In this document: piece after piece, positions 8,979 through 17,044 of the stretch
How the letters are laid out: the number at the start of each line of letters is the position of its first letter
Position numbering within the stretch: position 1 is the first letter of the stretch
Source of the DNA: CAYRJA01 sp964424455
GTDB lineage: Bacteria > Bacteroidota > Bacteroidia > Chitinophagales > UBA10324
Length of the DNA: 25,212 nt
NCBI GenBank assembly: GCA_964424455.1
Contig: CAYRJA010000037.1
Span: 1-25,212 of the forward strand
Reading direction: 5' to 3'
Position numbers and translations under genes: made by a program
The notes under the pieces: generated by a model
Told to the model about the DNA's origin: nothing
Database searches by the model: none
The model's input: the letters and a program-made list of their open reading frames with translations, nothing else

Positions 8979-9692
8979 TTAATTCTTTACTAAGGTTCCG
9001 ATTTTTTTCCCTTCTAAAACTTTCAGCAGGTTGCCGGGTTTATTCGCATCGAATACAATGATGGGCATATTGTTTTCACGGCATAAAGTAAACGCAGTCA
9101 TATCCATCACGCTCAAGTTATGTTTGTAAGCATCCGTAAAAGAGAGCGTTTCAATTTTTTTTGCATCCTTGTTTTTTTCGGGATCGCAATCATAAATACC
9201 ATCCACGCGAGTACCTTTTAGTAACACATTTGCCTCTATTTCTATAGAGCGGAGCGCAGCGGCAGTATCTGTTGTAAAATAAGGATTGCCGGTGCCTGCA
9301 GCAAAAATCACTACTCTGCCTTTTTCTAAATGACGAATAGCTCGTCGACGGATAAACGGCTCACTTACTTCTTCAATAGGAATGGCGGATTGCAGCCGTG
9401 TTTTAATTCCTGTTTTCTCTATGATACTTTGTAAGGCAATGCCATTCATCACTGTGGCAAGCATACCCATATAATCGCCCTGTGCCCGGTCAATGCCACT
9501 TTCCTCTCCATCCATTCCGCGGAAAATATTACCTCCTCCAATTACAATTGCCACCTGCACACCTGCATCCACAGCGCTTTTTATTTCGGTAGCATAAAGT
9601 TTTGTCATTGCCGGGTCAATACCGAATTGTTGTTTACCCATGAGTGACTCCCCGGAGAGTTTAAGTAATATGCGTTTGTATTTGACTGGCAT
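8979..9692 (-). CDS. pyrH: UMP kinase
   Basis: A 237-aa bacterial-type UMP kinase of the amino-acid kinase fold, making UDP from UMP and ATP. Visible motifs are KRILLKLSGESLMG at the N-terminus, IVIGGGNIFRG (nucleotide loop), DYMGMLATVMNGIAL, FAAGTGNPYFTTDTAAALR and LKGTRVDGIYDCDP with the following acidic/Lys run. Length and order match the family; nothing is missing. It follows the terminator of the rplM-tsf unit and precedes frr, so pyrH and frr look like a separate unit for UTP supply and ribosome recycling. Confidence 0.97.
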   Translation of the reverse strand: MPVKYKRILLKLSGESLMGKQQFGIDPAMTKLYATEIKSAVDAGVQVAIVIGGGNIFRGMDGEESGIDRAQGDYMGMLATVMNGIALQSIIEKTGIKTRLQSAIPIEEVSEPFIRRRAIRHLEKGRVVIFAAGTGNPYFTTDTAAALRSIEIEANVLLKGTRVDGIYDCDPEKNKDAKKIETLSFTDAYKHNLSVMDMTAFTLCRENNMPIIVFDANKPGNLLKVLEGKKIGTLVKN

Positions 9693-9711
9693 TTAATAAA
9701 ATATTTCGGTA

Positions 9712-9719
9712 CGAATGTA
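9712..9719 (-). promoter_or_regulatory. Possible -7 element for pyrH
   Basis: The minus strand reads TACATTCG, one base from TAnnTTTG, 19 nt before the pyrH ATG. A promoter is expected here because an intrinsic terminator closes the upstream unit. No -33 TTG lies at standard spacing; the nearest is about 12 nt upstream. Confidence 0.35.
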
Positions 9720-9793
9720 ACACAGAATTTACAACCTGTAGTTCTGAGCTTGTTATGTGTCTGTCGGTTTAACTTTCTTCAATTTTACAAGAC

Positions 9794-9827
9794 AAAAAAA
9801 AGAGAGAACTTTTGGTTCTCTCTTTTT
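9794..9827 (-). terminator. Intrinsic terminator after tsf
   Basis: The arms AAAAGAGAGAAC and GTTCTCTCTTTT (stem 9797-9809 with 9815-9827) pair around a 5-nt loop TTTTG. On the minus strand the stem is followed by a run of T (complement of the A-run 9794-9801). It starts only 2 nt after the tsf stop codon, closing the rplM-rpsI-rpsB-tsf unit. Confidence 0.85.
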
Positions 9828-9829
9828 CT

Positions 9830-10657
9830 TTAGGTTAAACTCATTCTTATGAACGAGTTGACTTTGAGATTCGCATCAACTTCTTTCAGCACATCGGCAA
9901 TGGTCTTATTACTGTCTTTCACAAACTGCTGATTGATGAGTGTGTTCTCTTTGAAAAATTTCTGAAGCTTTCCCGCTGCGATCTTATCAAGCATACTGTC
10001 CGGTTTTCCTTCTGCACGGATTTGCTCGCGGGCAATATCCAGTTCTCTGTCAATTGTTGCCTGCGGAACTCCGTCTTTATCTACTGCCACAGGGTTCATT
10101 GCAGCAATTTGCATTGCCAAATCCTTTCCGGTGGCGGTTACTTTTTCGCCTGCGATATTCAACGAAATCAATACTCCGATTTTGTATCCTGCGTGAATAT
10201 AGGGAACTACACAAGCGCCTTCAAGACGTTCAAATTTCTTCAACTCTATCTTTTCTCCAATCTTACCAACCATATCAGCAACCTTGTCAGCAATGGTTAT
10301 GCTTCCGATATTTTGCTGTAACAGTTCGTTTAGCGATTTTACATTGGTTTTTAAAGCGGTTTCTGCGGCAACTTTTGCAAAGTCTATGAACTCAGCATTC
10401 TTTGCAACAAAATCAGTTTCACACCCGAGGCATACCACAACTCCTGTTTTTCCATCACCGGAAGTAAGAGCATAAACTACTCCTTCTTTTGCTTCACGAT
10501 CGGAACGAAGGGCAGACACTTTCTGTCCTTTCTTTCTTAATATATCTATAGCCGCTTCAAAGTCACCATTTGCTTCTGTGAGGGCTTTTTTACAATCCAT
10601 TAATCCAGCGCCGGTTTTTTGGCGAAGTTGATTAACGGCTGATGCTGTAATTTCCAT
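9830..10657 (-). CDS. tsf: Translation elongation factor Ts
   Basis: A 275-aa EF-Ts, the nucleotide exchange factor that regenerates EF-Tu-GTP. The N-terminal UBA-like domain carries VNQLRQKTGAGLMDCKKAL, followed by EANGDFEAAIDILRKKG. The EF-Tu contact motif TDFVAKN is present after the conserved CLGCE. The rest (HAGYKIGVLISLN, MQIAAMNPVAVDKDGVP) covers the two core subdomains; length is typical for the phylum. It lies 51 nt downstream of rpsB, the near-universal pairing, and is the last gene before an intrinsic terminator. Confidence 0.97.
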   Translation of the reverse strand: MEITASAVNQLRQKTGAGLMDCKKALTEANGDFEAAIDILRKKGQKVSALRSDREAKEGVVYALTSGDGKTGVVVCLGCETDFVAKNAEFIDFAKVAAETALKTNVKSLNELLQQNIGSITIADKVADMVGKIGEKIELKKFERLEGACVVPYIHAGYKIGVLISLNIAGEKVTATGKDLAMQIAAMNPVAVDKDGVPQATIDRELDIAREQIRAEGKPDSMLDKIAAGKLQKFFKENTLINQQFVKDSNKTIADVLKEVDANLKVNSFIRMSLT

Positions 10658-10708
10658 TGTATCTTATTTCTTTAAATTGGTAATTAATTTCGTTATATTA
10701 GTTCACTC

Positions 10709-11605
10709 TTATTTCGGACGGCTGCCTCCTACTTTGCTGCCACCACGGTTTCCGCCACCACCTCTTCTATCTGTCCCGCTTCTACGGCGTGTTCCGCCAC
10801 CTGAAGGCGCTCTTCTCTTTCCTCCTTCTGATTCTTCGCCTTCTTCCATGTTAGCAAATACTGCTTTATGCTCTGTTGCTTCTTCTGCCTCAGTTGCATC
10901 TGCATTGTCTTTGTCTATCTTTCTTTCTTCTAATCCTTCAATAATCGCTTTAGTCAGATAATCTGTTACAATTTCAATTGATTTAGTCGCATCATCGTTG
11001 GAAGGAATAGCAAAGTCAACAGTGGTTGGGTCGCAGTTCGTGTCCACCATTCCGAATGTCTGAATGTTCAACTTCTTTGCTTCGGCTAAAGCGATATGCT
11101 CATGGCCAATATCCACTAAGTAAATGGCAGAAGGAATTCTGGTAAGCTGCTCAATACCGCCGAGTACTTTCTCTAGTTTTGCTTTTTCACGAGTCAGTTG
11201 CAGACGCTCCTTCTTGGTGATGCTTTCAAAAGTTCCGTCAGTCATCATACGCTCTATGCTTTGCATCTTCTTCACTGATTTGCGGATAGTGGCAAAGTTG
11301 GTAAGCATACCTCCGAGCCAACGCTCTGTTACAAAAGGCATATTCACTTTGTTGGCTGCATCGGAAACAATATTCTTTGCCTGTTTCTTCGTGGCAACAA
11401 ATAAAATCTTTTTACCGCTGCGTGCAATACTGCGAAGCGCTGCTGCACTTTCTTCGAGCGCTTCCACTGTGCGGTTCAGGTCTATGATATGTATGCCTTT
11501 TTTCTCTGTAAAAATATTAGGAAGCATTCTCGGATTCCACTTTTTACGAAGATGTCCGAAGTGAACTCCTGCTTCGAGTAATTGCTGCTGATTAATTTTT
11601 TCCAT
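10709..11605 (-). CDS. rpsB: Ribosomal protein uS2 with acidic and Arg/Gly-rich C-terminal extension
   Basis: Residues 1 to about 228 are a standard S2 (LLEAGVHFGHLRKKWNPRM, IHIIDLNRT, ATKKQAK, FVTERWLGGMLTNF, DTNCDPTTVDFAIPSNDDA). S2 binds the head-body junction of the 30S subunit. A tail of 70 residues follows: first acidic (about 229-260), then from about 261 a 38-residue segment rich in Gly and Arg with repeated GG, RRR and NRGG patterns. The acidic extension is familiar in this phylum; the RGG-like end is less usual. The gene sits between rpsI and tsf in the minus-strand translation unit. Confidence 0.96.
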   Translation of the reverse strand: MEKINQQQLLEAGVHFGHLRKKWNPRMLPNIFTEKKGIHIIDLNRTVEALEESAAALRSIARSGKKILFVATKKQAKNIVSDAANKVNMPFVTERWLGGMLTNFATIRKSVKKMQSIERMMTDGTFESITKKERLQLTREKAKLEKVLGGIEQLTRIPSAIYLVDIGHEHIALAEAKKLNIQTFGMVDTNCDPTTVDFAIPSNDDATKSIEIVTDYLTKAIIEGLEERKIDKDNADATEAEEATEHKAVFANMEEGEESEGGKRRAPSGGGTRRRSGTDRRGGGGNRGGSKVGGSRPK

Positions 11606-11636
11606 TATGAAAAGTTGAATGAGGTTATTAATAAGA

Positions 11637-12029
11637 TTAACGTTTGCTGAACTGGAATCTCTTTCTTGCCTTTTTACGACCGGGTTTTTTACGCTCTACA
11701 GCACGCGGATCGCGTGTAAGGAAGCCGGCTGCTTTCAGTGCAGTACGGTATTCCGGATTTATTTTCAGCAGTCCGCGGGAAATGCCGAGGCGAATTGCTT
11801 CCGCCTGACCTTTTACTCCACCGCCTGTGGTGGTTACTTCAACATCCTGTTTGTCTGAAATCTCGAGCAGTTTGAAGGGCTGCTCTACAATCAGTTGATA
11901 AATACCCTGAGGAAAATAGGTTTTATGGTCAACACCATTGATAGTGATTTTACCGTTGCCGCTGCCATGGATAAAATTTACCCGTGCAGACGCTTCTTTT
12001 CTTCTTCCTAATGCGTTAGTTTTTTCCAT
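11637..12029 (-). CDS. rpsI: Ribosomal protein uS9
   Basis: A 130-aa S9. The protein begins with NALGRRKEASARV, contains GNGKITINGVDHKTYFP and TGGGVKGQAEAIRLGISRGL, and ends in the basic tail GRKKARKRFQFSKR, whose last residues reach the P-site tRNA in the 30S subunit. It starts 5 nt after the rplM stop, so the two are almost certainly co-translated from one mRNA, as in most bacteria. No anomalies. Confidence 0.97.
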   Translation of the reverse strand: MEKTNALGRRKEASARVNFIHGSGNGKITINGVDHKTYFPQGIYQLIVEQPFKLLEISDKQDVEVTTTGGGVKGQAEAIRLGISRGLLKINPEYRTALKAAGFLTRDPRAVERKKPGRKKARKRFQFSKR

Positions 12030-12034
12030 TGATA

Positions 12035-12475
12035 TTATTTAAGAGGTTTTGGATTTTGTGCAACATGTGGATGTTTTTCATCTGCAAACACATGCAACTT
12101 TTTAAACATCGCATTGCCGAGTTTAGTGTGAGGCAGCATGTCCTTTACAGCATCTTCCAGCAACTGAGTCGGTTTGCGGATCAGAAGGTTGCGGGCAGTT
12201 TCTACCTTTTGTCCTCCGGGATAGCCGCTGAAAGTGATGGTTTGTTTGTCATCCATTTTCTTTCCGGTCAGTTTCACTTTTGCTGCATTGATAACGATTA
12301 CATAATCACCGCAGTCAACATGTGAAGTGAAATAGGGTTTGCGTTTACCCATCAGTGCAGTAGCAATTTTTGTAGCTATTCTGCCGAGTACCTGATTTTC
12401 CGCATCAACGATTAACCATTCGCGCTTGACTGTTTTGTTGTTGGCAGAAATGGTTCTGTAACTTAATGTATTCAC
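12035..12475 (-). CDS. rplM: Ribosomal protein uL13
   Basis: A 146-aa L13, one of the early-assembly proteins of the 50S subunit. Recognisable stretches are WLIVDAENQVLGRIAT, GKRKPYFTSHVDCGDYVIVINA, TGKKMDDKQTITFSGYPGG and MLPHTKLGNAMFKKLHVF. It is the first gene of the minus-strand unit rplM-rpsI-rpsB-tsf and is preceded by the best promoter match in this region (12512-12542). The ATG at 12475 gives the usual N-terminus for this phylum. Confidence 0.97.
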   Translation of the reverse strand: MNTLSYRTISANNKTVKREWLIVDAENQVLGRIATKIATALMGKRKPYFTSHVDCGDYVIVINAAKVKLTGKKMDDKQTITFSGYPGGQKVETARNLLIRKPTQLLEDAVKDMLPHTKLGNAMFKKLHVFADEKHPHVAQNPKPLK

Positions 12476-12511
12476 AGTATTAAATTTTTTACTTTTAAAT
12501 TTTTAGGACGG

Positions 12512-12542
12512 CAAATGTATTTGTCGGAATCCATATTACCAA
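12512..12542 (-). promoter_or_regulatory. Sigma-ABfr-type promoter of the rplM operon
   Basis: Reading the minus strand, TTG (12542-12540) is followed by a 20-nt spacer and TACATTTG (12519-12512), a perfect TAnnTTTG. The transcript would start about 30 nt upstream of the rplM ATG. The spacing and motif are those of the Bacteroidota primary sigma factor. Confidence 0.7.
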
Positions 12543-12781
12543 GCTTTACCGGAAAGTATTTTAATGTGTCATCATAAAATGACATTGATAATCAATGCTA
12601 AAATTGATGTGCAACTTAAATGGGTTTGTATTATGGAGAGTAAAAAGCCGAAATCAGAGATGCAGATATTTTTATATCTTTACTTCTAACATTTAATAGC
12701 AATTTAAAAGAAGCGACAGAGTTTTTTTAGAATCAACTTCTGAAAAAGAAGTCAGTAATAGTTTAAAGTTTTCTAATAATA
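12543..12781 (+). other. Intergenic stretch with small inverted repeats, upstream of the hicA remnant
   Basis: No gene is recognisable here. It holds TGTCAT/ATGACA (12567-12572 and 12579-12584), ATTGATAATCAAT (12584-12596, 6-bp arms around one A) directly adjoining it, and GATAT-TTTT-ATATC (12665-12678). The first two could form an operator for the toxin-antitoxin pair, but that is only position-based inference. The stretch is A/T-rich with several stops in every frame. No clear plus-strand promoter was found. Confidence 0.4.
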
Positions 12782-13036
12782 ATAAGTAACCGACAGAAAT
12801 TTCTTATAAAAATTCTTCAGGCAACTTCCGACCGGAACATTTCTTTTAACGAACTTTGTCAATTACTTTTTGATTTGGGATTTAAGATGAGAATTAAAGG
12901 AAGTCATTATATTTTTTATAAATAAGGCATTGCAGAAATCATCAACATTCAATCTAACAAATCAAAAGCAAAACCGTACCAGGTAAAACAAATCAGAAAC
13001 ATTCTCATCCATTACAAACTAACTGAAATAAAATGA
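12782..13036 (+). pseudogene. hicA: Decayed HicA-family toxin gene (lost start codon, internal TAA)
   Basis: Translating this stretch in one frame gives SNRQKFLIKILQATSDRNIS, then FNELCQLLFDLGF, RIKGSHYIFYK, a TAA at 12923-12925, then GIAEIINIQ and KAKPYQVKQIRNILIHYKL up to a TGA at 13034-13036. This is the pattern of a HicA mRNA interferase of the Bacteroidota type, including the conserved Gly-Ser-His. The codon where Met is expected is ATA (12782), and no ATG, GTG or TTG lies in frame before 12875. The TAA stands where homologues usually have Glu or Asp (GAA to TAA is one change). The final TGA overlaps the hicB ATG (ATGA), the normal coupling of the pair. So the toxin seems inactivated by two lesions. 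A sequencing error could explain one of them, hardly both. Confidence 0.8.
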
Positions 13037-13242
13037 ATCGCTACGAAATCATCATCTACTGGAGTAAAGAAGATAAGGCATTTATTGCTGAAGTTCCAGA
13101 GCTGCCCGGGTGCATGGCAGATGGGCTCACACATAAAGATGCACTCAATAATGTAGAAACTGTTATAGAAGAGTGGATTGAAACTGCCAAATCGCTAAAT
13201 CGTCCGATTCCCGAACCTAAGGGAAGGTTGAAATATGCTTAA
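13033..13242 (+). CDS. hicB: HicB-family antitoxin, short form
   Basis: A 69-aa protein with the HicB core: YEIIIYWSKEDKAFIAEVPE followed by LPGCMADG, then THKDALNNVETVIEEWIETA and a terminal RPIPEPKG. This is the partly degenerate RNase H-like fold that binds and blocks HicA. No separate ribbon-helix-helix or helix-turn-helix domain follows, as in other short HicB proteins, so self-repression by this protein is uncertain. The ATG overlaps the last codon of the broken hicA frame by four bases. With its toxin gone it is an orphan antitoxin; it might still neutralise a related HicA elsewhere in the genome. The frame is intact. Confidence 0.9.
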   Translation: MNRYEIIIYWSKEDKAFIAEVPELPGCMADGLTHKDALNNVETVIEEWIETAKSLNRPIPEPKGRLKYA

Positions 13243-13298
13243 GTTAACAAACTATATTCTTCCAAGATTTTCATCTCGCAGTCAATAGATTTTTTTCC

Positions 13299-14288
13299 CT
13301 AAAGTAATTTTTCAGAAACAAGATACTCTGCAATCTGAACGGCATTAGTTGCAGCGCCCTTTCTTAAATTATCTGCTACAATCCAGCAGTTGAGTGAATT
13401 GGGTTGAGAAAAATCACGCCGGATTCTGCCAACAAATACTTCATCTTTTCCCTCTGCATATAAAGGCATCGGATAAATTTTTTCCGCAGGATTATCCTGC
13501 ACTACCACTCCGGGTGTTTGCTGTAACAGTTGGGTGACTTCTACCATGTCAAAATCTTTTTCAAACTCCACATTCACACTTTCGGAATGTCCGCCTTTCA
13601 CCGGAATACGAACTGTTGTAGGGCACACTTCTATTTCCGGTGCGCGTAAGATTTTGCGTGTTTCATTCACCATTTTCATCTCTTCCTTTGTGTATCCGTT
13701 TTCGGTAAACACATCAATATGAGGAAGACAATTCATATCAATAGGGTACGGATAAGCCATTTCTCCCTCAACATTACTTCGCTCATTCAACATTTGCTGA
13801 ACTGCCTTAGCCCCCGTTCCGCTAACTGACTGATATGTGCTGACCACAATTCTTTTTATACCGTATCTTTTATGAAGCGGACTTAACACCATCACCATCT
13901 GAATAGTAGAGCAGTTTGGGTTGGCAATTATTTTGTCTGTTACAGTTAGTACATCACCATTGATTTCAGGAACAATTAGTTTTTTTTCATCGTGCATCCT
14001 CCATGCAGACGAGTTATCTATTACTGTTGTCCCGGCTGCTGCAAATTTTGGAGCCCATTCGAGTGACACACCGGAACCGGCAGAGAACAATGCTATTGCC
14101 GGTTTTGCAGCAACGGCATCTGTAAGCGAAACGATTTTATAATTCTTTCCTTTAAATGAAACGCTCTTACCAACTGACTTTTCAGAGGCAACCGGAATTA
14201 ATTCTGTAGCCGGAAAATTTCTTTCCTCCAGCACTTTCAGTATTACAGTGCCTACCAATCCGGTAGCGCCAACAACAGCAACTTTCAT
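13299..14288 (-). CDS. asd: Aspartate-semialdehyde dehydrogenase
   Basis: A 329-aa enzyme that reduces aspartyl phosphate with NADPH to aspartate semialdehyde, the branch point to diaminopimelate/lysine, threonine and methionine. The coenzyme loop GATGLVG is at residues 7-13, the catalytic Cys126 in NPNCSTIQ, the SVSGTGAKA segment after it, and the active-site His234 in KGGHSESV. Length and motif order are typical of the bacterial family. It is a single gene, divergent from the 14400 gene and convergent with hicB. No damage seen. Confidence 0.97.
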   Translation of the reverse strand: MKVAVVGATGLVGTVILKVLEERNFPATELIPVASEKSVGKSVSFKGKNYKIVSLTDAVAAKPAIALFSAGSGVSLEWAPKFAAAGTTVIDNSSAWRMHDEKKLIVPEINGDVLTVTDKIIANPNCSTIQMVMVLSPLHKRYGIKRIVVSTYQSVSGTGAKAVQQMLNERSNVEGEMAYPYPIDMNCLPHIDVFTENGYTKEEMKMVNETRKILRAPEIEVCPTTVRIPVKGGHSESVNVEFEKDFDMVEVTQLLQQTPGVVVQDNPAEKIYPMPLYAEGKDEVFVGRIRRDFSQPNSLNCWIVADNLRKGAATNAVQIAEYLVSEKLL

Positions 14289-14307
14289 TTTAGATTTTGT
14301 TAAGGTG

Positions 14308-14315
14308 CAAAAATA
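14308..14315 (-). promoter_or_regulatory. Possible -7 element for asd
   Basis: The minus strand reads TATTTTTG, a match to TAnnTTTG, 19 nt before the asd ATG. The closest upstream TTTG (complement of 14330-14333) is only 14 nt away, shorter than the usual 19-21-nt spacer, so the -33 part is weak. Confidence 0.4.
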
Positions 14316-14399
14316 GTTTACTCTGAAAACAAAATATCAGAAAGGTTATATAATTGATTGATAAAATAATTTTTACATCTTCGCTCTGAAAATCATAAG

Positions 14400-17003
14400 A
14401 TGGCTCAGAAATATATTCTTCTCTGTTTCATTTCACTTTTTGCAGGAAGTGTATTTGCTCAGGTGAGCGACAGTTTTGATGACGGAGATTTTAGCAATAA
14501 TCCGAAATGGTCAGGAGATACAGCTTCATGGGAAATATTAGGTGGACAACTTCATTCAAACGGTCCCGCTGTTACTTACACATCTTTACAATTAGTTACG
14601 CCATCTGCATTAAGTGCAAATTGTCAATGGGAATTTTTTGCAAATCCAAAATTTAAGATAAGTACCAAGAGTTATATTAATGTATTTCTTACTTCTGACT
14701 CTGCAAATATTAAAGCAGGTGATTGTCATGGCTACTCTGTTGCTTTTGGGAGAAGCATGAATGATATTTCACTTTACAAACAGACAGGAAAAACTTATCA
14801 GGCAATTATTAATAGCTCTCAAAATCTGATAACAAGTACAACAAACAATCCTGTGAAAGTAAAGGTCATCAGAGATAACTCTTATTTATGGTCGCTATTT
14901 ACAGATGTAACCGGAACAGGAAGCAATTATGTGTTACAGGGAACTGTAATTGATTCTACTTATAAGACAAGCAGTTACTTTGGTGTTTATATTCAATATG
15001 CCACATCATACAGTACCAAATTTTACTTTGATGATTTTTATGTGGGTCCTGTAATAATTGACAATATTCCTCCGGATATTTCAAAAGTTAGTGTAATCTC
15101 TGCAAACTTGTTGGATGTATTTTTTACCGAGCCTGTTGAAGCTATATCAGCTCAAACTCCCAAAAATTATTCAGTTAATAACGGTATAGGAACAGCAACT
15201 GATGCAGTTCAGGATAATTCAAATCCATTACTTGTTCATCTGTACTTTGATAATCCCCTTCAAAGCGGGAATAATTATATTTTATCTGTTGATAGTGTTG
15301 AAGATTTGTCGGGGAATTTATTAGTGCATAAGGAAGTGAACTTTCTCTATTACCTGCCGATGATAAATGATGTAATAATAAATGAAATCATGGCTAATCC
15401 CGCTCCGCCTGTTGCTTTACCTAATGTGGAATGGGTAGAGTTATATAATAACAGCCCTTTTCCAATAGATTTGGCAGGATGGAGTTTTTCTGATGCGGCT
15501 GCTACTCAACTACTTTCTGAATATATTCTTCAGCCCGATAGTTTTTTGATTTTGTGCTCCTCAGTTAATAAAGACCAGTTTACTTTATATGGAAGCGTTA
15601 TGGGATTGGCTTCGTTTCCCTCATTAAATAACAGTAGCGACAGTTTGAAACTAAAAGATTCAAACGGAAGAATTATTTCTGTAGTCAATTACAGTGATTC
15701 ATGGTATGGAGATGCAATCAAGAAAAACGGTGGATGGTCGCTCGAATTAATTGACCCTAATAACCCCTGCGGTGAAGATAATAACTGGAAAGCATCCGCG
15801 GATCCGTCGGGTGGAACACCGGGTAAAAGAAACTCTGTTTACGGATTCAATCCGGACACACTGGCGCCTGCGCTGTTACAGGCATTGGTACTGAATGACT
15901 CTACCATTCAACTTGTGTTCAGCGAACGGATGGACAGCGCACTTGCTGTATCTGTAACAGGATATTCAGTCAGCAGTGGAATAGGCAATCCGAAAAAGGC
16001 AAGTATTGATGCATCGGGAATAAATGTGACACTTATGTTGCCGGTTCTGATACAGAAGAATAAAGTTTATGATGTTACAGTAAATAATGTTACGGATTGC
16101 AGCGGCAACCTGATTGGTTCGAATAATTTTGCTCAGTTTGCTATTCCGGAAGCCATTGATTCGTTTGACATCATAATTAATGAAGCGCTTTTCAATCCTG
16201 CCACTTATGGTTACGATTATTTAGAGCTTTACAACCGTTCTCAAAAGATTATTGACCTGAAAGATTTGTATGTGGCTAACCGGAATGATTCTGCGGGTAT
16301 TAGCAGTATCAAGCAAGTGAGTACAGGTTATTTGTTTTTTCCTGACGATTATGTTGTACTAACACAAAATCCTGATTGGGTACAGCAGAATTATATTGTT
16401 AGAAATCCAAAAGCATTAATCAAAATAAGCAGTTTGCCTGCTATGCCCGATGACAAGGGCGATATCCTGATTTTTTCAGGCGGGCAAAAAATTATTGATG
16501 AATTAAAATACAACCAGTCGTGGCATTCTCCACTGCTGGATGATAAGAACGGTGTTTCGCTGGAACGAATGAGTTTTAATGCCCCCACTCAGGACTCATC
16601 CAACTGGCACAGCGCTGCTTCAACTGTCGGGTTCGGTACACCAACCTATCTTAATTCGCAATACAGAGATATTTCAATAACAACAGATGAAATTTCAATT
16701 GAACCACAGGTATTTTCACCTGATCAGGATGGATATAACGACTTCGCAGTAATTCAATACAAGTTTGATCAACCGGGGTTTATAGGCAATTTCAGAATAT
16801 ATGATAAAGAAGGAAGATTAACCCGTGACTTAGTGAAAAACGAATTGCTGGCACAAAGCGGATTTCTCACATGGGATGGTACTACTGATGAAGGTATGCG
16901 TACTAAAGTAGGAATATATATTGTGTATGCAGAAGTATTCGATGTGTCAGGCGATGTGAAGAAAATAAAAAAGACTTGTGTGATTGCGGGAAAACAACAT
17001 TGA
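14400..17003 (+). CDS. Secreted protein with two lamin-tail domains, two SbsA-like Ig domains and a C-terminal sorting-like domain
   Basis: The 867-aa protein starts with a signal peptide (Lys4, hydrophobic core, cleavage near VFA-Q at residue 20-21). Residues about 22-220 look like a jelly-roll, lectin-like domain (DSFDDGDFSNNPKWSGD). Then come an SbsA-type Ig domain (about 222-318), a lamin-tail domain (about 321-480: INEIMANP, VEWVELYNNS, IDLAGWSFSD), a second Ig domain (about 484-582, LVFSERMD) and a second, more divergent lamin-tail domain (about 588-755: INEALFNPATYGYDYLELYN). The last ~105 residues (FSPDQDGYNDF, FRIYDKEGRL, WDGTTDEG) resemble a FlgD/CHU-type C-terminal domain of T9SS substrates. 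Bacterial lamin-tail proteins are often extracellular or envelope-bound, sometimes beside nucleases; none is fused here. It is followed after 41 nt by a signalling gene. Confidence 0.85.
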   Translation: MAQKYILLCFISLFAGSVFAQVSDSFDDGDFSNNPKWSGDTASWEILGGQLHSNGPAVTYTSLQLVTPSALSANCQWEFFANPKFKISTKSYINVFLTSDSANIKAGDCHGYSVAFGRSMNDISLYKQTGKTYQAIINSSQNLITSTTNNPVKVKVIRDNSYLWSLFTDVTGTGSNYVLQGTVIDSTYKTSSYFGVYIQYATSYSTKFYFDDFYVGPVIIDNIPPDISKVSVISANLLDVFFTEPVEAISAQTPKNYSVNNGIGTATDAVQDNSNPLLVHLYFDNPLQSGNNYILSVDSVEDLSGNLLVHKEVNFLYYLPMINDVIINEIMANPAPPVALPNVEWVELYNNSPFPIDLAGWSFSDAAATQLLSEYILQPDSFLILCSSVNKDQFTLYGSVMGLASFPSLNNSSDSLKLKDSNGRIISVVNYSDSWYGDAIKKNGGWSLELIDPNNPCGEDNNWKASADPSGGTPGKRNSVYGFNPDTLAPALLQALVLNDSTIQLVFSERMDSALAVSVTGYSVSSGIGNPKKASIDASGINVTLMLPVLIQKNKVYDVTVNNVTDCSGNLIGSNNFAQFAIPEAIDSFDIIINEALFNPATYGYDYLELYNRSQKIIDLKDLYVANRNDSAGISSIKQVSTGYLFFPDDYVVLTQNPDWVQQNYIVRNPKALIKISSLPAMPDDKGDILIFSGGQKIIDELKYNQSWHSPLLDDKNGVSLERMSFNAPTQDSSNWHSAASTVGFGTPTYLNSQYRDISITTDEISIEPQVFSPDQDGYNDFAVIQYKFDQPGFIGNFRIYDKEGRLTRDLVKNELLAQSGFLTWDGTTDEGMRTKVGIYIVYAEVFDVSGDVKKIKKTCVIAGKQH

Positions 17004-17044
17004 GCTTTTTCCGTATAGAATGATCTGAAACACCTTTAATATTA

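Noticed and set aside
10677..10961. Plus-strand open frame rich in Pro and Ser opposite the end of rpsB
   Set aside because: It is the complement of the Gly/Arg/Glu-rich tail of S2; codon bias of the sense gene explains it. The same holds for other long frames opposite rpsB, tsf, fusA and the PKD gene.
12721..12781. Short reading frame ESTSEKEVSNSLKF before the hicA remnant as a small antitoxin or leader peptide
   Set aside because: No start codon in frame, no recognisable family and low-complexity composition.
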